Source of the DNA: a virus
Direction: 5' to 3' (one strand)
Length of the DNA stretch: 64,000 bases
IMG/VR virus record: IMGVR_UViG_3300029267_001596
Location: 1 to 64,000 of that record
In this document: in pieces, positions 32,201-40,352 of the stretch
Layout of the letters: each line of letters starts with the position of its first letter
Numbering within the stretch: position 1 is the first letter of the stretch
Translations under genes and position numbers: made by a program
The notes under the pieces: model-generated
Told to the model about the DNA's origin: nothing
The model's database searches: none
The model's input: the letters and a program-made list of their open reading frames with translations, nothing else

Positions 32201-35200
32201 TCTTTCTCACGTAGTCGAACAACTCGGCCCCGATAGCGATCAGGTCGGCGTTCTCGGCCTTGAGCCGGTTCTTGAACTGTTGGAGTTTCGACAGATGGCG
32301 TTGACTGACCTTCGGATGCTCGCCGTAATCAAACGCCTCCTCGATCGTCGGGCTGGCCTGCTTGACGTACCGGACCTGGTCCCGGATCGGCTGCGACATG
32401 TCCACGAGTGTGTAATGGCCCTTGGCCGGCGGTTTCGGACGGGTCTGGAACTTGCCCGTGGAGCCCTGGACCACGTACATCGGACGACCCAACTTGCCGG
32501 ACGCCTTGATGGCCCGATCCACGGCGTTGCGCCGGCTCTTCCAGTTGATCGACGCGGCGCCGACGGAGACCTGGTAGCCCGGCCCCTCACTGCCGATCGA
32601 ATGCGTCTGGCGCAGATAAGTGACGGTCTCGGAGTCGAGGCCGTAGTCCTCCTGCATGACCTGGAGTGCCTTGCTGATCGCCGCGTTGATATCACCCACA
32701 TCCTCCCGGTCGGCCAGCATGTTGCGCTTCAGAAGAAGGAGTTCGAGTTCCGGATCGCCCCCCTGGGCGGCCTGTTCGGCCAGGGCCTGATCGAACTTGG
32801 TCTTTCCAGTCTTGCCCTGGGCCGCCACGGCCCCCTTGAGTCGCTCGAGGAAGCCGTTGATATCGCCCGGCCAGCCCATCTCCTGGGCCGCCTCGTCCCA
32901 ATGCTGGCCCCGGTTCTTGTCGTGGGTGACGTACTGCCCGAGTTCGCTCTTGTAATCGCCCGCCGCGGTCCGCTTCTCGCCCGCGTAGGCCTCGACCTCA
33001 CCTTTGTACCGTTCGGGGATATAGTAGCGCGTCAGGCCGACGCTCGTAAACGACTCTTCCGAAGCCTGCTCCTGGGCCAGTGTGTAGAGAGGATGATTCT
33101 TAATCGCCTTGGTGGTCTTGCCCATCGCAGCGCGGCGTTTGCTTTCGGTGAACGCGCTGCCCTGTGTCTCTGCGTCCCGCGGTTCTCCTGGTGCTTCTGA
33201 GCCGCTCCCTTCGCCAGGCGATGGCTGGTGAGCGGTGTGCGTTGCAGGTTTTTCAATCACCACCATACGAACACTGACGCCCGTCTGGCGGAAAGACTCC
33301 TTGCCGGTGAACGACTTGGCGGGCAGTCTCTCACTCGTACCGTCTACCTCTTCGAGCCACTCTCGGAACTGCGTAGCTTTCTTGTCTGACCGGGTGAACG
33401 AGCCCTCGCTCATCAATGCGACCACACGGCCGCCCGGTTCGAGCAGGTCGTACGCATGACGTACGTGCTCGATGTCCTGGCCCTTCTCGTAGGGAGGGTT
33501 CATCACGATTCGGTCGTACTTGCCCTCGAACTCCATGAAGTCTCGTGCAACGGGCTGGTATCCCTTCAACGCCAGAATGTCGCCCAACGACGAACTCGTT
33601 TCGACGGTATCGGGAGCGATCCCCGTCTCCTGCTTGATGACGTCGGCTAGATCGCCCTTACCGGCGGACGGCTCCAGGACCTTCATGCCCTCTTCGATCT
33701 CGGCGGACTCGACCATGCGCTTGCCTACGGTGGCCGGCGTCGGGAAGAAGCCGGGTATCTTGACCCCGATCAAAGCAGCCGTCTTCTCTCGGATCTTCTG
33801 GTCGGTCCTGGAGTCCTTAGGGGCGGGTTTCAATAGCGACCGGGCGTCATTGCGGGCTTTATCAAGATCAGCCTGACTGCGGATCCCCAACGCCCAGAAT
33901 CGCTTGCCTTGGGCCAGGTCTTCTCGTCCGAGTCGGGCGCCGTGCTTCCTGGCCACGCGTGTGAGCTGCTCCATCGCCTTGAGTTGTTCGGCCGTCCTGG
34001 GCTCGTAGCCGTAGGCGCCGTGGCGGGGTACACCCTTCAGTGCGTCCCGGATTGCCGGTGCGCCCGGTTTGCCCTTGATGGCTTTCAGGGCGTCGTCCAC
34101 AACGGATTTGTGCATCCAGGGCGGTGAGTAGGTCTGGGCCAGCACCGTCTCTGCGTCGGCCTTGGTCTTGACCTTGGCGAGGCTCTCGGGCAGGTCGCCC
34201 GCCTCGATTCGATCGGCAATAGCACGCAGAAGCTGCTGCACCTCCTGCATGCGCCGGCCCTGCTCCATCATGTTCCCAGCGATACTCGCCCGCCGCGCGG
34301 TGACGTTCTGCTGGCCGATCGCAGGGTTCAGCTTCGCCTCTATCTGGGAGTCCATCCGGTCCGCCAGGTCGCGCAACTTCCCGACCCGCTTCTCGTCAAC
34401 GGCCTGCTTGAGGGTCTTCTTGACAGGCGGAGCGTCCGTTACACCGGCCGCCGCCTGGGCCTCGGCGACCTTCGCAACCATCTCATTCCGCACCGCCTCA
34501 AGCTGATCGCCCAGCCGATCGACCTCCGCCTTTGTGCCGGGTTCGTCCTTGTTCGGTCCGAGTTCCAGGTCAGCGATGTCGTTTTCGACGCGCTGAAATT
34601 CCGGGTCGCTGTCGGCCAGGTACTCAAGAACGGCGTCCTGTATGTTGTCCGGTTTGTCGCTGGCTTCTGCCCAGTAGGCGTTGAAGGCTTGGATGGTTCT
34701 GGGGTCATGCGCCGTTTCGCTAGGCTGGGACGTCGCGGCCCTTTTTACCTGCCCAGCCACTGGCTGGTGAGGGGCCTGCTTGGAGGGAGATTGTATGCCG
34801 GGCGCTTCCTGCCCGGCGGTGCGGTCAAAAGAGGCGAGGGCTTCATTGACCTCCTCTTCAAACCTCATCACGATATCGGCTATGTTGGTATCGGTGACTT
34901 CCAGATCAATGTCGGGCTCGCGAAAGGCGCTCGCAGACAACTGGCCGCTGATGTGGTCTGACAGCCGGATTTTCAACAGCTCCGTTCGGGTGTGATTGGG
35001 TTCAATCTGCTTTATGGTTATGTACTGCGAATTGCCTGCGGCCGAAGTGTACTCCGCTATCTCAAGGCCGTTTGCTTCTGCCCATCTATCGAGTTCGCCA
35101 AGGTAGGCGTTATTCAGATGGCCTTTCGCATCCAAATACGGATGGCTTCTTATGCGGTCGCGGTGCGCCTCCCTCTTCTGCTGCCGGCGTCTCTCTTGCT

Positions 35201-38200
35201 CGTATGGGGTGCCGTACAGTCTCTCATCAGCAGACGCTTTCAGTGCGCGTATTTCTTCGGTTAGCCTATCGTATTCGGTTCGCTCTTTCGGGGTGAGGAA
35301 ATCGTCGGCGTCGTGGAGCGCCTTCCGTGTCAAGCGTTTCGCGTTGGGTTGCCCCCTGAACCGAGCCCTTATCGCCTGTTCGCCCTCCCGAATCGTTTGC
35401 GCGAACGGCTCGGCTTGCTCTCTTAATTCGCGGAGCTTCTTTTGGTCGTTTTCAATTTCTTGCTTCCGTCGCGCCGCCTGATCAGATAGAATTGGATCGG
35501 CTTCAGTTCTCTTGGATGCAGCTGCAATGACCTTGCGCCTGCCCTGTTCAGATTGCGATCTGATGTCAAGTTTGCTGAAGCCTTCTTCTTTTGTCCCTCC
35601 AGGCCGCTCGGGGTTCGGAGGCTGTTGCTCGCGGCCCACCCCTTTGTCTTCCGTCACGGGTTCTACTGTAGCAGATCCCTCCCCGGTATTCAAATTTTCG
35701 CCCGTTTTCTTTAATACGGGCTCGGCTGTTCTATTTTTCTTTAATGCCTGATCGGCCCACTCCGCGCCCTGGTACTCTTCTAGGACGTTGCGCGGGACAG
35801 GTTTTCCCTCCGATACGGCTTGCATGACGGCGTCGTAATGCGCCCTGCGTAGACTCGGAGCATCCTTGACCGAAACAAACGCCCCGGAATTATCGACAAA
35901 GCCAGAGACAAAGCCTTGCTGTTGGCCTACATCCTGAAGACCGCTTGGCACTTGATTCCAGTCATGGATTCTTCCGGTCGGTATAACCTCGTCACCGATT
36001 TTGAATGCCGCCTGAACATCCTGTTCAGCTCGATGAATTTGCTGATACTCTTCTCTCGTCATCTCCCAGGGCTGTGGGCTTTTTGTGGCTACATCCTTGG
36101 ACACTTTTTGCTCCGCCTCGGTTGTAACCTCTGGCGGGGTCGCGACTTCGTCAGGCACTGTTTTGGGCGTAACCTCTGACATGTCGTGCGATGACAAGAC
36201 GATGCGGGCCGCCCTGGCGATAGCTGCGACATCCGCCGGTGCAGTACGGACCTCTTTGGGGCCCCCTTGTACCTGTCCTTTCTCGGCAGCCTTGGCATAC
36301 TTAGCGGCTATCTCAGACGCCAACGACGCGTCATCCAGAAGTCGCGTCGCGTCGCGTTGGATGCGGGGGGCCACAGAGTAATCAGAGAATTCATCAAGCG
36401 AGTTCTCAAGTGCAAGCAGGATGCGTCGGGCTGGTTCTGGCACATCACTGGTCTCCCCTGTTTTCGTGGATAGTTGCCGGGAAAGCACCGCCCGCGCCTC
36501 AGCGGGCGACATCTTCAACACCTCGGCCATGCCCTTGCCCGTCTTGTCCATGACGGACCGGACTTCGGTTTTGCTGAGGGGTTCTACTTGGCCTTCTGCG
36601 GCCTTTACTTGGACATCGGGGGCCTTTGGTTGGAGGTCTTCCTTTGGTTCCTGCGTCTCCTCCACCCCAGGGGCAGGAGCTTCAGGCTGCTCTGTGATAG
36701 ATGCCTTGGGCGGCGCAGCCGGTGGTGTGGCCGCCGGTGCCTGGGGCAGTGCTTCAGTAGTTGCCGTCCAGCCGTTCGGCAGAGCCTGGAACGTCGTCCC
36801 TGATGGGTACACCGCCTTCTGTGCACCCTCTGCGCTACGGACCACCACCACCTGCTCTTTTCCATGCCAACCTCCAGGCAGGGGCTTCTTACTCGGACCC
36901 AGGACCTCGTTCAGTTCCGAGCGCGCCTCACGAACGCCCGATTGGATGCGCTGACGGAGAGTCTTGGCATCCGGCTGTTTCGGGGCCTTGATCTGCGACA
37001 GTTGTTTGTGCGTCTTACCCGGTTCTCCAAACCGATAACCACGGTCCATCAGCTTTTGTGCTGCTTGCTGAGCCGTCATGCCCTGTCGCTGGGGTGCAAA
37101 TGCGTCGGCCGGCTGACGGTGGGCGTCGCGCTTGACGTGGTGCATGACGTCCTTGATCTTTCCCGCCTCCTGTCGGAGCAGGCGGGCGCTCATCTTGGCG
37201 GGCATCCCCTGTTTGACACGCACATGATGGCGATCGTAGGCCGCGCGGCGCATGGTGCTGTCCATGTCGCGCAGGTACTTCTGTTGCTGCTTGATGCTCC
37301 AGGCGTTGAAGGCGACCGGCAATAGTGCGGCAATGGCAATATCCTCACCACTTCCACCCTGCGCGGCGGTCTTGCCGGCGAACAGGGCGGACTCGGCGGC
37401 TGTCTTGCCGACCTTGCCTGCCAGGCTGGCCGTGGGGATCTGACCAATAGCACCCAAGGCCCCGCGTGTCGTCGCCCCTTCGCCAGGAAGTCCACCGTCC
37501 ATCTGAGTGACGATCTCCCAGGCAACGGCGTCGGGCAGGACCGTACCGGACGGCAGCAGCTTCTTGGCGACCATGACGCGACTGATGAACGCACCGAGAC
37601 CGGCTGTGATATCCACCGCCTTCTCGGCCTTTGTCTCGGCCGGCTCCACATCGAACGCCACTGAGCCCCGTTCTTTCTCCAGGGCCTGTTGGGTTTGGAC
37701 GGCCTTGGCGCGATGTTCCGGCTTCAGGGCCGCCAGCCAGCCGGAGGCGACCAGTTTCGGAACAGCCTTGAGCCCTTCCCAGAACGTGACCTTCTCCCCT
37801 TCGGGAGATAGACCCAGTCGTTCCGCTTCCTCTTGCCAGGCCAGCATATTCGTGACAGCGTTAACCGCCCCGGACGAGGGGCGGGCCTTCTCGATATCCT
37901 CCAGAATGGCCTTGTTGCCGAACTGCTTGCCCGCGCGGCCGGCAAGACCTCCGACCTTCTGTTGGACGGCCCCAGCGATCGGAGACGGCTCGAAGTAGTC
38001 AGAGATACCCCGGATCGGCCGAGCCTCGTCCAGGGCCCTGTTGAACAGATCGACCGGAACGCGACCCTGGTCGCTGCGCATGTAGTCCTGTTGTTCCGCT
38101 TCGCCCAGGCTACCCGGCTCGGGCGTCAGGAAGTCGGCTACGACGTTGCGCATCGTCTGGGCCCTGTCCGGGCCAACGATCTTCTCCGTCGCCTCGTCCA

Positions 38201-38312
38201 GCGACCGACCGGCCCGGACGGCCCGCATCGTCTCGGCGCGCCGTGATGGCTGAGCCGGCGGCTGGGCGGCTGGTGTGCCCGTCATGGACCTTAGCTTCTC
38301 AAGCCTGGACAT
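29211..38312 (-). CDS. giant polyvalent internal virion protein with embedded DNA adenine methyltransferase domain
   Basis: 3,033 residues, the largest gene here, placed between internal virion genes and the fibre. Residues ~1520-1680 are a SAM-dependent methyltransferase: FFPTPATVGKRM, VLEPSAGKGDLAD and NPPYEKG are the motif X/I/IV series of N6-adenine enzymes. The C-terminal ~700 residues recall large polyvalent-protein domains (LPD38 style) with AEIRPF-like stretches and a hydrophobic segment near 2750-2790. The rest is charged, helical and linker-like. Such proteins are ejected with the DNA (DarB, polyvalent proteins) and protect it or prepare the cell. No frameshift is visible across 9.1 kb. 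Confidence 0.8.
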   Translation of the reverse strand: MSRLEKLRSMTGTPAAQPPAQPSRRAETMRAVRAGRSLDEATEKIVGPDRAQTMRNVVADFLTPEPGSLGEAEQQDYMRSDQGRVPVDLFNRALDEARPIRGISDYFEPSPIAGAVQQKVGGLAGRAGKQFGNKAILEDIEKARPSSGAVNAVTNMLAWQEEAERLGLSPEGEKVTFWEGLKAVPKLVASGWLAALKPEHRAKAVQTQQALEKERGSVAFDVEPAETKAEKAVDITAGLGAFISRVMVAKKLLPSGTVLPDAVAWEIVTQMDGGLPGEGATTRGALGAIGQIPTASLAGKVGKTAAESALFAGKTAAQGGSGEDIAIAALLPVAFNAWSIKQQQKYLRDMDSTMRRAAYDRHHVRVKQGMPAKMSARLLRQEAGKIKDVMHHVKRDAHRQPADAFAPQRQGMTAQQAAQKLMDRGYRFGEPGKTHKQLSQIKAPKQPDAKTLRQRIQSGVREARSELNEVLGPSKKPLPGGWHGKEQVVVVRSAEGAQKAVYPSGTTFQALPNGWTATTEALPQAPAATPPAAPPKASITEQPEAPAPGVEETQEPKEDLQPKAPDVQVKAAEGQVEPLSKTEVRSVMDKTGKGMAEVLKMSPAEARAVLSRQLSTKTGETSDVPEPARRILLALENSLDEFSDYSVAPRIQRDATRLLDDASLASEIAAKYAKAAEKGQVQGGPKEVRTAPADVAAIARAARIVLSSHDMSEVTPKTVPDEVATPPEVTTEAEQKVSKDVATKSPQPWEMTREEYQQIHRAEQDVQAAFKIGDEVIPTGRIHDWNQVPSGLQDVGQQQGFVSGFVDNSGAFVSVKDAPSLRRAHYDAVMQAVSEGKPVPRNVLEEYQGAEWADQALKKNRTAEPVLKKTGENLNTGEGSATVEPVTEDKGVGREQQPPNPERPGGTKEEGFSKLDIRSQSEQGRRKVIAAASKRTEADPILSDQAARRKQEIENDQKKLRELREQAEPFAQTIREGEQAIRARFRGQPNAKRLTRKALHDADDFLTPKERTEYDRLTEEIRALKASADERLYGTPYEQERRRQQKREAHRDRIRSHPYLDAKGHLNNAYLGELDRWAEANGLEIAEYTSAAGNSQYITIKQIEPNHTRTELLKIRLSDHISGQLSASAFREPDIDLEVTDTNIADIVMRFEEEVNEALASFDRTAGQEAPGIQSPSKQAPHQPVAGQVKRAATSQPSETAHDPRTIQAFNAYWAEASDKPDNIQDAVLEYLADSDPEFQRVENDIADLELGPNKDEPGTKAEVDRLGDQLEAVRNEMVAKVAEAQAAAGVTDAPPVKKTLKQAVDEKRVGKLRDLADRMDSQIEAKLNPAIGQQNVTARRASIAGNMMEQGRRMQEVQQLLRAIADRIEAGDLPESLAKVKTKADAETVLAQTYSPPWMHKSVVDDALKAIKGKPGAPAIRDALKGVPRHGAYGYEPRTAEQLKAMEQLTRVARKHGARLGREDLAQGKRFWALGIRSQADLDKARNDARSLLKPAPKDSRTDQKIREKTAALIGVKIPGFFPTPATVGKRMVESAEIEEGMKVLEPSAGKGDLADVIKQETGIAPDTVETSSSLGDILALKGYQPVARDFMEFEGKYDRIVMNPPYEKGQDIEHVRHAYDLLEPGGRVVALMSEGSFTRSDKKATQFREWLEEVDGTSERLPAKSFTGKESFRQTGVSVRMVVIEKPATHTAHQPSPGEGSGSEAPGEPRDAETQGSAFTESKRRAAMGKTTKAIKNHPLYTLAQEQASEESFTSVGLTRYYIPERYKGEVEAYAGEKRTAAGDYKSELGQYVTHDKNRGQHWDEAAQEMGWPGDINGFLERLKGAVAAQGKTGKTKFDQALAEQAAQGGDPELELLLLKRNMLADREDVGDINAAISKALQVMQEDYGLDSETVTYLRQTHSIGSEGPGYQVSVGAASINWKSRRNAVDRAIKASGKLGRPMYVVQGSTGKFQTRPKPPAKGHYTLVDMSQPIRDQVRYVKQASPTIEEAFDYGEHPKVSQRHLSKLQQFKNRLKAENADLIAIGAELFDYVRKNVPKADQHRFLSILQRVNPKARTKTNLKDLGKVIAKTEEVLRGNDKRAAIAELKATWKKIQKDYRRGQAKLGKLDKAARDRIEKLMGGIQLKDISAVKRVQLETLGRRISKLARELGTTMQQIDPATGAMLLDVPEARIKEMARLGQTSIRSMTADDIRAITSTLKYIVHQYETSRQIFEENEARERDAVLKAMLDEVVPTKEAVRRTARDLEGLPQEIRKPARKVARRVLKTDSAHLDTLAELMTRSGDTQTRRLFSDALNDGWRKRADLIRRAIVMIEEGVDEIGFTHQDFKALQKDTVEIESGAVKRKVPVEYVMDLYMHLQNPDNVERFMTTTGHRLKGELLPAFKDLAQLNQAVDQLSDKQRAFCDLYTDLNNEILAPGINEVALRLEGYELATNPNHWRIHRALPSKMSGRISDVAIEDSGPFQPRTGGTQRIEIRPFTQEVVNNIQTAATYYGMAVPMRNLRSIVNTSEWQDAMRKAGHQDLVSAALTILRRVQGYRTDQSVAEMAGQKLLSKFARSVLGLRISTVGNQILSAPVAQSEIKPRYFLKALTKAQVLARVKKMKELSPVLWERWTGKKINVEVGSLMAQHTMETLVWDKSPILEKPMKGLVWGDQAAIAHIHAAAEAETRALHPELKGEAFDEAVIRRTEYVTRRTQPMWDMLNRSVLSGSPSLWLRLGLMFRSAREKQWNVLLRANNSLAKGGGKGGWQYSQEVGGVIAANALIAAWKWGLRYGLYTGSVAALVALGVIDPDDKEGPSKGERRRLAGKLAEDTAGNLLSLMPGGQHLQSGLKLALKRTRGEHVWKAEPYDDPIGQMFADSYSLAFDKGPQIAQEIASQERFQSGPRKGELKWRGHAEDAAAEAAIVVAQLAGVPLPGPTQELYWPVQRALREHENPYRMMTNPEKLLALADVTYADSRKTALREPDKWVAHEGKEEKAERIKRALKDLTPADFTEWSRLSVLERQANRARSQERRRRVKALIQQSQGASR

Positions 38313-38313
38313 G

Positions 38314-39324
38314 TCAGCCCCTGATCAGTGCGATGATTTCCTTGGCGCTGAGCTTGCGCTTCTGGCCCGGGTTCTTCTCGTCCTTGACCCCGTTCTGGAT
38401 CGCGGCGAGCAGCTCGCGGTAGAACTCGGGGTCCCGCCGGTAGTCGGCGCGCAGATCGAAGCCGGGTAGCGATTTGCCGAGTATGGCCTCCAGCTCCTGG
38501 AACTGCTGGGCCATCTGGCGGTTATCCACCCCGAGGTCGGTCAGAGTCGTCGGCTCACCGCCGGCGGCGACACCTTGTGGCTTCTGCGTACCCGCCAGAC
38601 CGCCTCCGAACATGCCGCCTAGAGAGGCAAGGCCGCCCTTAGGAACCACCGCGCTGCGATCGGGGCCCGTGGCGCCGGGCGGGCCTTGAGTGGCCCAATC
38701 GAACGGCGAGGCCTGGACATCCTTACTAGGTGGGGTCTGCGTAGCCAGAGCGGGCGAATCGGGCGGTCCCTGAGCATTCCAGTCGAACGCCGAGGCCTGG
38801 ACATCCTTCTCGTTGTTCTCCATTGCCGCTGCGGCGGGATCGAATTGCGGGCGCGTCGAGAAGTAATCGCGCACCCCAGCAGCTCGGCCCGCCGTCTGCC
38901 GGCCGGGATCGAAGTGGTCTTGAGGTTGGGACAACTTCTTGCGTCGCTCCTCAATGTCCGGCGCGATTACATCGCCGCCGCCGTACGAGGAAGCACCCCA
39001 GTTCTGTTTAGCGACGCTCGCCTCGCGACCAAGCTGAGTCAGCGCCGCGAGTTTCGGGTCGGCTGAGAGCTTCACGGTCGTATCGATCATGGCCTGAGGT
39101 ACGCCCGCCTGTTGCGCTACGGATACGTAGGCCTGGCGCCACTGATCGGAGCCGGGATCGCCGTACTGGGCGGCCGTCTCCATCGCGGCCTTGTGACCCG
39201 TGAGGATCGCGGCCTGCTCGTCTCGCCGCATCCGCGCAGTATGGGCCTCTCGCTCTCGTCGTGCACCTCCTATGGGGGGCAGCACCGCTTCTGCTACATC
39301 GCCGAAAAACTGCGCAACGCTCAT
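38314..39324 (-). CDS. internal virion protein candidate
   Basis: 336 residues. N-terminal helices (MSVAQFFGDVAEAVLPP), a long Gly/Ala/Pro-rich disordered middle that includes a duplicated 28-residue unit (KDVQASAFDWNAQGPP and KDVQASPFDWATQGPP), and a helical end (LRADYRRDPEFYRELL). The start lies 15 bp from the 281-residue gene and the stop next to the giant gene, typical of the internal-core cluster of podoviruses. Function not provable. Confidence 0.7.
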   Translation of the reverse strand: MSVAQFFGDVAEAVLPPIGGARREREAHTARMRRDEQAAILTGHKAAMETAAQYGDPGSDQWRQAYVSVAQQAGVPQAMIDTTVKLSADPKLAALTQLGREASVAKQNWGASSYGGGDVIAPDIEERRKKLSQPQDHFDPGRQTAGRAAGVRDYFSTRPQFDPAAAAMENNEKDVQASAFDWNAQGPPDSPALATQTPPSKDVQASPFDWATQGPPGATGPDRSAVVPKGGLASLGGMFGGGLAGTQKPQGVAAGGEPTTLTDLGVDNRQMAQQFQELEAILGKSLPGFDLRADYRRDPEFYRELLAAIQNGVKDEKNPGQKRKLSAKEIIALIRG

Positions 39325-39338
39325 GTCCTATCTCTCCA

Positions 39339-40184
39339 CTACTGTCCGAAGCCAACATTGAACGAACTGCCTGAGCCCTTGCTGTAGCTCATCGTCTGAC
39401 CGATCAGGCTCAGCAGGATCGCCAGGTTGGTCGGGTCGGTGATCTGGTTCTCTTCGGCGTACTGGGTAATGGCCGCCTGAATCTCGGCCTGTTCCTGCGT
39501 CTGGCCCTGCTGGCCGATCCCGAACAGGTCGTTGAGTCCGCCGATCTGGGCGGCCGCGATGCTCAGGTTGTTCATCGTCTCCTGGGCCGGCTGCTGGCCG
39601 TACTGCATAGCCGAACCGAGGGTGTTGAGCGTGCGGTCCGCCTTGCTCTCGGCCAGGGCCTGGTTCGATTGCAGGACGTCCCAGTCCAGATCGCCCTTGG
39701 CTTCGCTGAGGTAGCGGGCGGTGTCCGATGCGGCCGATTCGCGGGCCTTGGCCCGGCCGGAGCCGAAGAAGTTGCCGCCGGCGAAACCCTCGTCGATGCT
39801 CGGCAGCACATCGTTCTTCAGGGCGTACATCGTCGGGTCGTAGAGACTCGTCTTGAAGTAATGTTCGGTCTGCTCCGGTGTGATCTGTTTGCCGCCGACA
39901 TCACCGGCCAGCAAGTCCTTGACCGCAGTCCCCGTTTCCTGGGACAGGGGCGTTCCGGCCTTCTGAGGTGTGCCGAACATGTCCAGAAAGTTCGGCGCCG
40001 AGTCCAGAACCCCCTGCTGGACGCCCGTCAGGTCGGCGACGCGATCGCCTTGATAGACGTTCTGGTTCTGGCCCAGCGTGGGCAGATAAACGTCCAAGGC
40101 GTCCAGCAAGGCTTCCTTTTGTTGGGGCAGGTAGCTGGTGCTCTTCGATGACGATTTAGAGCTTCCGAATCCAAGCAGTGCCAT
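39339..40184 (-). CDS. internal virion or ejection protein candidate
   Basis: 281 residues. Ser-rich N-terminus (GFGSSKSSSKSTSYLPQQK), then helical Gly/Gln-rich sequence (GGNFFGSGRAKARESAASD, TARYLSEAKGDLDWDVLQSN). This GGNFFGSGR-type sequence is common in phage internal proteins around the tail genes of podoviruses. No catalytic motif. Confidence 0.7.
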   Translation of the reverse strand: MALLGFGSSKSSSKSTSYLPQQKEALLDALDVYLPTLGQNQNVYQGDRVADLTGVQQGVLDSAPNFLDMFGTPQKAGTPLSQETGTAVKDLLAGDVGGKQITPEQTEHYFKTSLYDPTMYALKNDVLPSIDEGFAGGNFFGSGRAKARESAASDTARYLSEAKGDLDWDVLQSNQALAESKADRTLNTLGSAMQYGQQPAQETMNNLSIAAAQIGGLNDLFGIGQQGQTQEQAEIQAAITQYAEENQITDPTNLAILLSLIGQTMSYSKGSGSSFNVGFGQ

Positions 40185-40196
40185 GATGGGTCTCCT

Positions 40197-40352
40197 TTAC
40201 GCGTCCGCCTTCTCGTCGTGCAGGCGCTCAATCTCGCGGTGGATGTCACGCAAGTGCTCTTGCAGATACAGCGCCATCTGCCGGGCATACTCGGCGGGGT
40301 CGCCGTTGAATTCCGGGCCGGGTCGCGGTTCCGGTATCTCCTTCGTGCTCAT
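40197..40352 (-). CDS. short coiled-coil protein
   Basis: 51 residues from the ATG at 40350-40352, coupled to the upstream stop (ATGA). Pro/Glu-rich start (STKEIPEPRPGPEFNGDP) then one long helix (YARQMALYLQEHLRDIHRE). It is between virion genes; a small structural or regulatory partner is likely but unproven. Confidence 0.6.
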   Translation of the reverse strand: MSTKEIPEPRPGPEFNGDPAEYARQMALYLQEHLRDIHREIERLHDEKADA

